DNA of 64,000 nucleotides from CAWBVG01 sp963792175. Its GTDB lineage: Bacteria > Acidobacteriota > Vicinamibacteria > Vicinamibacterales > CAVVIG01. The stretch is taken from positions 1 to 64,000 of the forward strand of contig CAWBVG010000032.1 in the NCBI GenBank assembly GCA_963792175.1, given 5' to 3'. Each line of letters opens with the position of its first letter. The stretch's first letter is position 1. Position numbers and translations under genes: made by a program. Below are positions 48,391 to 56,150 of the stretch, piece by piece. The notes under the pieces were generated by a model. It did no database searches, was not told the origin of the DNA, and saw only the letters and a list, made by a program, of their open reading frames with translations.

Positions 48391-48394
48391 CTCC

Positions 48395-49453
48395 ATGACA
48401 CGACATCTTCTCTCCACGTGCGCCGCGGTCGTGCTCCTGGCCGGCTCAGCGTCTGCCCAGCAGAAGGCGACGATTACCGGCGTGCCGGACATCCCCTTCA
48501 CGTCCGTCCCGAATTTCCTGAAGCTTCCGGCCGGCGAGTATCTGGGCGAGTCGGTGGCCGTCGCCACCAACTCGAAGGGCAACATCTTCGTCTATCACCG
48601 CCGCGACACGACGCGCCTGTTCGAATTCGACAAGAACGGCACCTTCATCAAGGAAATCGGCAAGGGCTATTACGGCTTCGAATTCGCGCACTCGGTCCGC
48701 GTCGACAAGGACGACAACATCTGGACCGTGGATGAAGGCACCAACCTGGTCACCAAGTTCAGCCCCGAAGGGCAAGGTGCTGATGGTGATCGGCCGCAGG
48801 CCGCCGGCCGTCGATGGCCCCGTCGTCACGCCGTCGGTCCGAATCCGCCGGCGCAGAAGTACATCCTCTGCCGCCCGAGCGATGTCGGCTTCGATCCGCA
48901 GGGCAACATCTTCATCTCCGACGGCTACTGCAACAATCGCGTCGTGAAGTACGACAAGAACGGCCGCTTCGTCGCGCAGGCCGGCAGCGAGAAGGCGGGC
49001 AAGGAGCTCGGCGAATTCAACCTGCCGCACGGTCTGCAGGTCGACGGGCGCGGTCACGTCTGGGTGGCCGACCGGACCAACAACCGCTATCAGGAGCTCG
49101 ACAACAATCTGAAACCGATCAAGGGAGATTACCAATCTCGGCACGGGATGGACGTTGTGCATCTCCGGCGGACCGCATCAGTACGTCTTCTTCTCCAACT
49201 CGAACCCGAACGGCAATCCGCCGGGTTCGTGGCAGAACACCGGCGAGATCTACAAGGCGGAACTGGATGGCACGGTGCTCGGCAAGTTCGGCAAGCCGGG
49301 CAAGAACCCGCCTGGCTTTCAGGTGGTCCACAAGATCGACTGCCGCAATCCCAACGAAGCTGATCCTCGGCGAAATCGAATCGTGGCGCGTGCAGAAATA
49401 CATCCTGCAGCCGGCGCCGTCGCGCACGCGCGGGCGAAGGAGAACGCCGATGA
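48395..49453 (+). CDS. secreted NHL-repeat protein 1, frameshifted
   Basis: About 350 aa. Signal peptide (TCAAVVLLAGSASAQ). NHL/peptidyl-alpha-hydroxyglycine lyase-like propeller blades: VATNSKGNIFVYHRRDTTRL, FEFDKNGTFIKEIGKGYYGF, VRVDKDDNIWTVDEGTNLVT, VGFDPQGNIFISDGYCNNRV, LQVDGRGHVWVADRTNNR. Breaks lie near 48775, 49130 and 49365; later frames give YVFFSNSNPNGNPPG, VLGKFGKPGKNPPGFQVVHK and LGEIESWRVQKYILQP. The native stop is probably the TGA at 49451 in ATGA, overlapping the start of the second NHL gene. Probably a periplasmic or secreted propeller; ligand unknown. Confidence 0.78.
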
Positions 49454-50543
49454 AGGACGACACACGCCTGATCTACTCGCACTGTTGGCCGCCACCGTCC
49501 TGGCGCCGCATGCCGATGTCCGCCCAGAACGCGGCGCCGGTGATGAACTTCGACTCGGCGCCAATCCGCTGGCGCTGCCGGACGACATCTATCTCGGCGA
49601 GGTCGGCGGCGTCGCGACCAATTCGCGCGGCGACATCTTCGTCTACACGCGCACCGGCCACCCGACGGTGTCGATGGCGCACGGCGCGTCCGTTCGTCCA
49701 CGGCGGATCGCGTCTGTTCCAGTTCGATCGCAACGGCAAGTTCACGCGCGAGATCGGCCAGGGCGTGTACGGGTTCCTGTTCGCCGCCCAGGTCCGCGTC
49801 GATCCGCAGGACAACCTCTGGGTCGTCGACGAGATGTCGGCGATGGTCATGAAGTTCGATCCGCAGGGGCGCGTCGCGTTTCTCCTCGGGCGCAAAGCCG
49901 GAAGCGATTCAGAATCCGCCGCGAGCGTGGCGGACCGGGCGGCGGAGGCGGCGAGAGGCGGGGGCGGCCGCGGCGGCGGTCCTCCCGGCGCGGGACGCGC
50001 AGCAGGACCTCTTCAACCGTCCGACCGACGTCGCGTGGGACGCGCAGGGCAACATCTTCGTCGCCGACGGCCGCGGCACAACGCGCGCGTCGCGAAATTC
50101 TCGAAGGACGGCGTGTTCGTGAAGTCCTGGGGCCAGCGGGGCACCGCGCACGGCCAGTTCGCCAGCGTCGACAGCATCGCGGTCGACGCGCAGGGCAACG
50201 TCTACGCGGCCGACGCGCGGCAACAAGCGCATCCAGGTGTTCGACAACAACGGCACCTTCAAGAGCGAGATCAAGAACGTCGGCAACGCCCAGGCCATCT
50301 GCATCACGCCCGGCGCAAACCAGGTGCTGTATGTCTCGAACTCCAATCCGCCGAACGACCTCGACACCGCCGGCGAAATCTACAAGATGAAGCTCGACGG
50401 ATCGATGATCGGCAAGTTCGGCAAGGCCGGCAAACTGCCGAAGGAGTTCGGCACCGTCAACGCCATCGATTGCCGCAGCGAGAACACGCTCTACGTCGGG
50501 CGAAGTCGGCAATTTCAGGGTGCAGAAGCTCACGATCCACTAG
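49450..50543 (+). CDS. secreted NHL-repeat protein 2, frameshifted
   Basis: About 365 aa paralogue of the preceding gene. AAGGAG lies 8 nt before the ATG. Blades: LPDDIYLGEVGGVATNSRGD, LFQFDRNGKFTREIGQGVYG, VRVDPQDNLWVVDEMSAMVM, AKFSKDGVFVKSWGQRGTAH, SIAVDAQGNVYAADARQQ-like, VFDNNGTFKSEIKNVGNAQA and GEIYKMKLDGSMIGKFGKAG. A Gly/Arg-rich loop lies near 49960 (AARGGGGRGGGPPGAG). Breaks lie near 49490, 49690, 50000, 50080, 50225 and 50505. It ends NFRVQKLTIH at 50543. The two genes are tandem duplicates and translationally coupled. Confidence 0.78.
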
Positions 50544-50556
50544 CGACGCCTGGATA

Positions 50557-50625
50557 GCCACGAAGGCACGAAGCCACGAAACAAGATCATGTTTTCGTGT
50601 TTTCGTGTGTTCGCGTTTTCGTGGC
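50557..50625. repeat. intergenic CACGAAG repeat element, copy 2
   Basis: CCACGAAGGCACGAAGCCAC followed by a spacer and four TTCGTG/TTCGCG-type units ending TTTTCGTGGC. It shares its left arm exactly with copy 1 and has one extra right-arm unit. Confidence 0.75.
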
Positions 50626-50630
50626 TCCCG

Positions 50631-50669
50631 GTCGGAAATTTCAGGGTGCAGAAACTGACGATTCGCTGA
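50631..50669 (+). pseudogene. C-terminal remnant of a third NHL paralogue
   Basis: Thirteen codons reading VGNFRVQKLTIR then TGA. This is nearly identical to the last codons of NHL gene 2 (EVGNFRVQKLTIH) but carries its own synonymous differences. It is separated from it by the CACGAAG repeat. It is therefore the tail of another tandem copy whose body has been lost. Confidence 0.65.
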
Positions 50670-50682
50670 CACAGGTCTGCTG

Positions 50683-53154
50683 ATGGCTTGGCTCGCCGAT
50701 TTAGGGGCGGACGGGCGATTCGCGTGGCGAATCCTCGCCAAGGACCGGTGGTTCACTGCCGGCGCCATTCTCACTCTTGCGCTGGCGATGGGCGTGGCGA
50801 ACACGACCTTCATCAGCACCTACGCCGTCCTGTGGCGCGACTTCCCGTTCGAGCGCCCCGATCGCATCGCCATCATGAGGACGGTCGATGCGCGCGGCCG
50901 AGAGGCCGGCCTCTCGTTTGCCGACTACCAGGATTGGCGCCGCGACGCGCGGGTGTTCGACGGCCCGGCGGCCGGCTTTGCAATAGCCACCATCAGCCTG
51001 GGGCGCGACGGCGCTGCGCCCGAACAGTTCGAGGGGCTGTATGTGTCTGCCGCCACTTTCTCCGTGCTCCGCGTCAAGCCGCAGCTCGGTCGCGACTTCT
51101 CGGCGGCCGACGATCGTCCTGGCGCCGAAGCCGTGGCGATTATCTCGAGCAACCTCTGGAAGGGCCGTTACGCGGCAAGCCGCGACGTGCTGGGACGTAA
51201 GGTCTCGATCAACGGTGCCACGCCGGCGACGATCATCGGCGTCATGCCTGATGGCATCCGCTTCATCGACTTCACCGATGTCTGGCTGCCGCTGGCGCAG
51301 ATGCCGGGAGTGGCCGCGCAGCGTCGTGATTCACGCACGCTGATGATGATCGGCCGCCTGCCCGACGGTGCGGATCTCGACCGCGTGCGAGCCGAACTCA
51401 CGCCGATCGCGGCGAACCTCGCCGTTGCGCATCCCGACACGAACAAAGATGTCCGGCCTCTCGTGAACACCCTGCTCGAGGCGTACAACGGCGGTGGCAG
51501 TATCGCGCTCACCAATTCGATGATCTACATGCCGCTGCTGGCCGCGGCCTTCGTCCTGCTGATCGCCGCCGCCAATCTGGCGAATCTGCTGCTGGCGCGC
51601 GCGGCGTATCGATCGCGCGAGATCGCGATCCGCGCTGGCGATCGGCGCCACGCGGTGGCGGATCGTGCGGCAACTGTTGATCGAGAGCCTGCTGCTGGCG
51701 TTCGTCGCGTGGGTTCTGGCCCTCGGATTCTCATGGCTCACCCTGAAAACTGGACGTCGCAAGTTGACCCGCTGCTGCCCTATTGGCGCCTGAAGATGGA
51801 CGTCCGCCTGTTGGGCTTTCTTGCGGCCGTCGCGCTGCTTCACCACCGGGCTCTTCGGCCTGGCGCCGGCACTCTATGCCTCGCGTCGAGGGACCGCCGA
51901 TGGGCTGAAAGACGGCGGACGCCTGAGCGCAACCCCGAGGGCGCGCCGCTGGACCCACGCGCTGCTCGTCGGGCAGTTCGCCTTGACGCTGGCCCTGCTG
52001 AACGGCGCCGGTCTGACAGCGAAGACCTTTTACAAGATCTATGCGCCTTGACCTCAATGTGCAGACGTCGGATGCGGTCACGACGTTCGTTCGACTCCCG
52101 GCACAGAAATATGCGACGCCGGAACAGCGCGTCGCATTCCACACAGCAGCTGAGGGATCGGTTGCTGGCGGTTCCCGGGGTAACGGCGAGCACCATTGCC
52201 AGTGCGCCGCCCTTCACGTCCGCTGGCAGGCGCCGGCTGACCGCCGTGGATGGACGGCCCGCCAGCGATCCGCCCCCAGACGTCATGACCGTGATCGTGG
52301 AGCCCGCGTACTTTCACACCGTCGTCCGTGGGCTCGTCCTCGGCGAGTCGTTCTCCGAGTTGCACGGGACTCCCGGGAACGAGGCGGCGATCGTGAACCA
52401 GCGATTCGCCGAGGTGTACCTCGGCGCCGGCAATCCGATCGGTCGTCGCCTCGAGCTCCGGCCGCCAACGGCACAACGGACCTACCTGAGAGAAGCCGAC
52501 GGCCCCGCGCCGCCGGTTCGCGTGACGATCGTCGGCGTGTCTCCCGACATCCGGCAGAGTCAGCAAGACGCGGTGCCCATGGTCTATCTGCCGTTTCGGG
52601 CTGAGGCGCCGGCCGGGGTCACGCTGATCGTGCGCGGCTCCGGCGGACCTGCGCGCGTCGTGTCGGCGGCCCGGGACGCGGTGAACGCGATCGACCCCGA
52701 TCTCGCGCTTGGTGTCGTGAGAACGCTGGACGAGCTACGCGATCGCTCGAGGTCCCCCTCGGCCGGCAGTGCGTCGCAATTCGCGAAGATCGGCGGCCTG
52801 GCGCTCGTCTTCTCCGGGGTGGGCCTTTACTCGGCGATGGCGTACGCCGTGAGGCGGCGGACGCAGGAGATTGCCGTGAGGATGGCGCTCGGCGCCCAGG
52901 CCAACGCACGTGCGCTGGCTGTTCCTCAGGACCGGCGCCCTGGGTCGTGGCTGCCGGTGCTGGTGCTCGGTGTGCCCGCTTCACTGTGGGTCGGTCGCCT
53001 GCTGCAGAACAATGTGGTGCGTGTCGAGTCGCGCGACCTCGCGATGCTCATCGCGATGGTCGTCATCCTCGCGATCGTGGCGCTGGTCGCGTCAATCATC
53101 CCGGCCCGGCGCGCGACCCGTCTCGAGCCGACCGTCGCACTGCGGATCGAATAG
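50683..53154 (+). CDS. ADOP-type duplicated ABC permease (MacB/FtsX family)
   Basis: About 820 aa with the layout of acidobacterial duplicated orphan permeases: membrane helix (WFTAGAILTLALAMGVANTT), MacB periplasmic domain (FSVLRVKPQLGRDFSAAD, ISSNLWKGRYAASRDVLGRK), FtsX helices (AAAFVLLIAAANLANLLLAR), then a second MacB domain (RGLVLGESFSELHG, VNQRFAEVYLGAGNPIGRRL, TIVGVSPDIRQSQQDAVPMV) and FtsX domain (KIGGLALVFSGVGLYSAMAY, RRRTQEIAVRMALGAQ, ATRLEPTVALRIE). Short frame excursions around 51640-52130 and 52910-52960 corrupt the middle although the frame stays open. No ATPase gene is adjacent, as is usual for ADOPs. Likely exports or senses envelope compounds; substrate unknown. Confidence 0.82.
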   Translation: MAWLADLGADGRFAWRILAKDRWFTAGAILTLALAMGVANTTFISTYAVLWRDFPFERPDRIAIMRTVDARGREAGLSFADYQDWRRDARVFDGPAAGFAIATISLGRDGAAPEQFEGLYVSAATFSVLRVKPQLGRDFSAADDRPGAEAVAIISSNLWKGRYAASRDVLGRKVSINGATPATIIGVMPDGIRFIDFTDVWLPLAQMPGVAAQRRDSRTLMMIGRLPDGADLDRVRAELTPIAANLAVAHPDTNKDVRPLVNTLLEAYNGGGSIALTNSMIYMPLLAAAFVLLIAAANLANLLLARAAYRSREIAIRAGDRRHAVADRAATVDREPAAGVRRVGSGPRILMAHPENWTSQVDPLLPYWRLKMDVRLLGFLAAVALLHHRALRPGAGTLCLASRDRRWAERRRTPERNPEGAPLDPRAARRAVRLDAGPAERRRSDSEDLLQDLCALTSMCRRRMRSRRSFDSRHRNMRRRNSASHSTQQLRDRLLAVPGVTASTIASAPPFTSAGRRRLTAVDGRPASDPPPDVMTVIVEPAYFHTVVRGLVLGESFSELHGTPGNEAAIVNQRFAEVYLGAGNPIGRRLELRPPTAQRTYLREADGPAPPVRVTIVGVSPDIRQSQQDAVPMVYLPFRAEAPAGVTLIVRGSGGPARVVSAARDAVNAIDPDLALGVVRTLDELRDRSRSPSAGSASQFAKIGGLALVFSGVGLYSAMAYAVRRRTQEIAVRMALGAQANARALAVPQDRRPGSWLPVLVLGVPASLWVGRLLQNNVVRVESRDLAMLIAMVVILAIVALVASIIPARRATRLEPTVALRIE

Positions 53155-53180
53155 CGACCAGCGCCGCGAGTCGAACCCTT

Positions 53181-54110
53181 CTACTTCCCCTGATACTTCG
53201 GCGGTCGCCCTTCGGCTTCGGCGCGCCGGCCTTCGAGGAAATCCTCGGTTCGGTAGAGAGCCGCGTACTGCGCGCCGAGCTTCGAGAGCGCGTCGGCTTC
53301 GACGGGGTCGACGTACTGGTGTGCCGATGTCAGCGTCGCCTTGATCGACAACGGTGCGCAGGCGGCGATCCGGCGGGCGATCGCGATGCCGGCTTCGAGC
53401 GCGGCCTCGGGCGTAACCGCGATCTGCTGCGTCACTCCCATCCGATACGACTCCTCGGCGCTCCAGTGATCGCCGGTCAGCATGTAGCGCATCGCGTTGC
53501 CCCAGCCAGCCTCGCGCACGAAGCGAATGGTCGCGCCGCCGCCTGGAAAGCGGCCGTGCGTGTTCTCGTCCTGACCGAACCGCGTGTTCGCCGCGGCGAC
53601 GCGCACGTCGCCGGCCAGATAGATCTCGTGTCCGAGGTTCCAGGTGTCGCCATGGGCGACCACCACGACCGGCTTCGACCGATGCGGCTGGGAGTTGCCG
53701 AGCGGATCCAGCGTCGGCCGTGGGCTGGTCGGCCGCTGGCCGGACAGGATGCCGGCCTGCGCGGCGTCGACATCGATGCCACGGGAAAAGTGCTCGCCGT
53801 GACCAAAGAGCACGAGCGCGCGCAGCGACGGATCGTGCTCGTAATCGTAGAAGGCAGCCGCCACCCGCAGACGCGTCGGCGGATCGATCCGGTTCTGGAT
53901 GAACGGGCGGTTGAGCCCGACCAGCACGATGTCGCCGCGGCGCTCGACCGTAACCGTCACCGCCGGGCCGAACGGCACGTCTTCGAGCCGCGTTACCGCT
54001 TCCGGCGTCGGCGCCTGGGCTTGCGCTCGAGGCGCGGCCGACAGCGCGAGCAGCGCCGTTCCCTTGATGAGCGCACGTCGTCCGACCGCGTTTGCCGTTG
54101 TGTGTCGCAT
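53181..54110 (-). CDS. Tat-exported enoyl-CoA hydratase/isomerase-like protein
   Basis: 309 aa, intact. I chose the ATG at 54110 (MRHTTANAVGRRALIKGTAL), which gives a twin-arginine-type signal, RRALIKGTALLALSAAPRAQ. Crotonase fold: VTVERRGDIVLVGLNRP, LRALVLFGHGEHFSRGIDVD (oxyanion loop), GDTWNLGHEIYLAGDVRVAA and TRFGQDENTHGRFPGGGATI (second oxyanion and catalytic acidic region), MLTGDHWSAEESYRMG. Export is odd for a CoA-dependent family, since CoA thioesters are cytosolic; it may be a repurposed crotonase. It is convergent with the ADOP gene and divergent from the dienelactone hydrolase. Confidence 0.8.
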   Translation of the reverse strand: MRHTTANAVGRRALIKGTALLALSAAPRAQAQAPTPEAVTRLEDVPFGPAVTVTVERRGDIVLVGLNRPFIQNRIDPPTRLRVAAAFYDYEHDPSLRALVLFGHGEHFSRGIDVDAAQAGILSGQRPTSPRPTLDPLGNSQPHRSKPVVVVAHGDTWNLGHEIYLAGDVRVAAANTRFGQDENTHGRFPGGGATIRFVREAGWGNAMRYMLTGDHWSAEESYRMGVTQQIAVTPEAALEAGIAIARRIAACAPLSIKATLTSAHQYVDPVEADALSKLGAQYAALYRTEDFLEGRRAEAEGRPPKYQGK

Positions 54111-54245
54111 GGTGTCCTCGAGGCGCGATATTCCTGCGATCCACAGGCGGCCGCAAGACAATTCGCGATTCAAAGGCTATCGAATGGATATAGAGTGTCA
54201 GACCGAAGGCCGGACGCTCGATCAGGGCGTCGGCGAGGAGCGACT

Positions 54246-55109
54246 ATGTGCGAACAGGATCAATTTGAGAAGGATCGACAGGAATTCGAGGCGCGCGGCC
54301 AGGTCACACGGCGGCAGTTCGGCGTCCTGCTGGGCGCCGGCGTGGCGATGATGCTGCCGCGCGTCGTGAACGCGGTCGCAGTGACCGACGGCGAGGTGAC
54401 TGTGACGACGCCGGACGGGACCTGCGACGCGTACTTCGTTCACCCGGCGACCGGCACGGGCGCGGGCGTGCTGTTGTGGCCGGACATCTTCGGCCTTCGG
54501 CCCGCGATGCGGCAGATGGGCAAGCGGCTCGCCGAGTCGGGCTACTCGGTGCTCGTCGTCAATCCGTTCTATCGCGTCAAGAAGGCGCCGACCGCGGAGA
54601 ACGGCGCGGCCACGGCGATCCCGTCGTTGATGCCGCTCGCGCAGGCGCTGAACGAGACGACGCAGATGACCGACGCGAAGGCGTTCATCGCCTGGCTGGA
54701 TCAGCAGCCGTCGGTAGCCAAGAATCGGAAGATCGGCACGCAGGGCTACTGCATGGGCGGGCCGATCGCGTTTCGCACCGCGGCGGCGGTGCCCGATCGC
54801 GTCGGCGCGGTGGCCTCGTTCCATGGCGGCGGCCTGGTGACCACCAATCCGAACTCTCCGCATCTTCAGGCCGCGAAGACGAAGGCGCAGCTGCTCATCG
54901 CGATCGCCGCGAACGACGATCAGCGGGCGCCCAACGACAAGACGGTGTTGAAGGAGACGTTCGAAAAGGCGAACCTGCCCGCGGAAATCGAAGTGTACAC
55001 AGGCGCGGCGCACGGCTGGTGCCCGCCCGATTCGGGCGTCTACAACGAGCCGCAGGCCGAGAAGGCCTGGAGCCGTCTGCTGGCGCTGTACGGTAAGGCC
55101 CTGGCCTGA
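54246..55109 (+). CDS. Tat-exported dienelactone hydrolase family protein
   Basis: 287 aa, intact. Twin-arginine region near residues 20-40: VTRRQFGVLLGAGVAMML. Alpha/beta-hydrolase of the DLH family: LLWPDIFGLRPAMRQMGKRL, VLVVNPFYRVKKAP, IGTQGYCMGGPIAFRTAAAV (Cys nucleophile in G-x-C-x-G-G), IAIAANDDQRAPNDKT (Asp) and YTGAAHGWCPPDSGVYNEPQ (His). The triad is complete. The start at 54246 has GAGGAG upstream. Likely a periplasmic esterase or lactonase; substrate not determined. It faces away from the crotonase-like gene, which also has a Tat signal; the shared region may hold both promoters. Confidence 0.85.
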   Translation: MCEQDQFEKDRQEFEARGQVTRRQFGVLLGAGVAMMLPRVVNAVAVTDGEVTVTTPDGTCDAYFVHPATGTGAGVLLWPDIFGLRPAMRQMGKRLAESGYSVLVVNPFYRVKKAPTAENGAATAIPSLMPLAQALNETTQMTDAKAFIAWLDQQPSVAKNRKIGTQGYCMGGPIAFRTAAAVPDRVGAVASFHGGGLVTTNPNSPHLQAAKTKAQLLIAIAANDDQRAPNDKTVLKETFEKANLPAEIEVYTGAAHGWCPPDSGVYNEPQAEKAWSRLLALYGKALA

Positions 55110-55121
55110 GGCGTCTTTCTA

Positions 55122-55187
55122 CAGGAGGCTAGGAGATCAGGAGATTTGTCTTTAGAAAAAGAACGTTCTTGACCTCCTGACCTCCTG
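55122..55187. repeat. AGGAG/CTCCT inverted repeat element
   Basis: Left arm CAGGAGGCTAGGAG, continuing ATCAGGAG; right arm CTCCTGACCTCCTG (12 of 14 positions pair). An internal palindrome AGAACGTTCT lies between them. It sits between the hydrolase stop and the mutM start and may end the upstream transcript. Confidence 0.5.
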
Positions 55188-55198
55188 TTGTCGAGACC

Positions 55199-56045
55199 GT
55201 GCCTGAGCTGCCGGAAGTCGAACGCGTGCGCCGGACCCTCGAACCGGCGATGGCGGGCGCGCGCTTCGATCGCGTCCAGCTCAATCGGCGCGATCTGCGG
55301 AAGCCGTTTCCGAGCGGCTTCGCCCGTCGGCTGCGGGGGCGGCGCGTGCGAGCGCTGACGCGCCGCGGCAAGTACCTGCTCGGCGAGTTGTCGTCGGGCG
55401 ACACGTTGATCATGCACCTCGGAATGTCCGGCTGGTTTCGCGTCGAAAAAACCACGGCGATCGCCACGCGCCCGCGCGATCGGGACGCTGACCTCGACAA
55501 CCGTCACGATCACGTCGTGTTCACGATGTCGTCGGGCATGACGGTGACGTTCAACGATCCGCGGCGGTTCGGCGTCATGGACCTGGTGGCCGCGGATCGC
55601 CGGCCGCGACACCCTTCGCTCGGCCGCCTGGGGCCGGAACCGCTCTCGCGCACGTTCGACGAACGCGCATTGGCGCGAACGGCTGGCGAAGCGGCGGATT
55701 TCCCTGAAGGCGGCCCTGCTCGATCAGCACGTGGTGGCCGGCATCGGCAACATCTACGCGAGCGAGGCGCTGCATCTGGCAGGCCTGTCGCCGTTCCGCC
55801 TGGCGTCGTCTCTGGTCACGCGAGCCGGCGCGCCGCGGGCCGGCTGCGAACGGCTGGTCCAGGCGATCAAGTCGGTGCTGCGCCGCGCCATTGCGCTGAA
55901 GGACTCCGAGCGCTATCGCGGCTCGCGCTTCCGCGTCTACGAGCGCGAAGGCGAGCGGTGCCCGACCGCCGGCTGCGCCGGCACGATCGCGCGCGTCTGG
56001 CAGAATGGACGCTCGACGTTCTACTGTCCCGTCTGCCAGCGATGA
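55199..56045 (+). CDS. mutM: formamidopyrimidine-DNA glycosylase, frameshifted
   Basis: About 281 aa base-excision repair enzyme removing 8-oxoguanine and FaPy lesions. A GTG start gives (M)PELPEVERVRRTLEP, with the catalytic Pro2 and Glu3 after Met removal. Further features: LTRRGKYLLGELSSGDTLIM (conserved Lys), LGMSGWFRV, FNDPRRFGVM, then after a break near 55690 VVAGIGNIYASEALHLAGLS (helix-two-turn-helix, VAGIGNIY) and a C-terminal zinc finger CPTAGCAGTIARVWQNGRST ending FYCPVCQR. All functional residues are present across the two frames. Confidence 0.92.
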
Positions 56046-56150
56046 TCCGCTGGCGACGAGGCTGTGCGCCCATGCTCCAGCGGGCTCATCATCCCGCTGA
56101 CAGAATTCCATGCGCCAGTCGATCGCCTTCAACACGTAGCCGGGCCAGGT

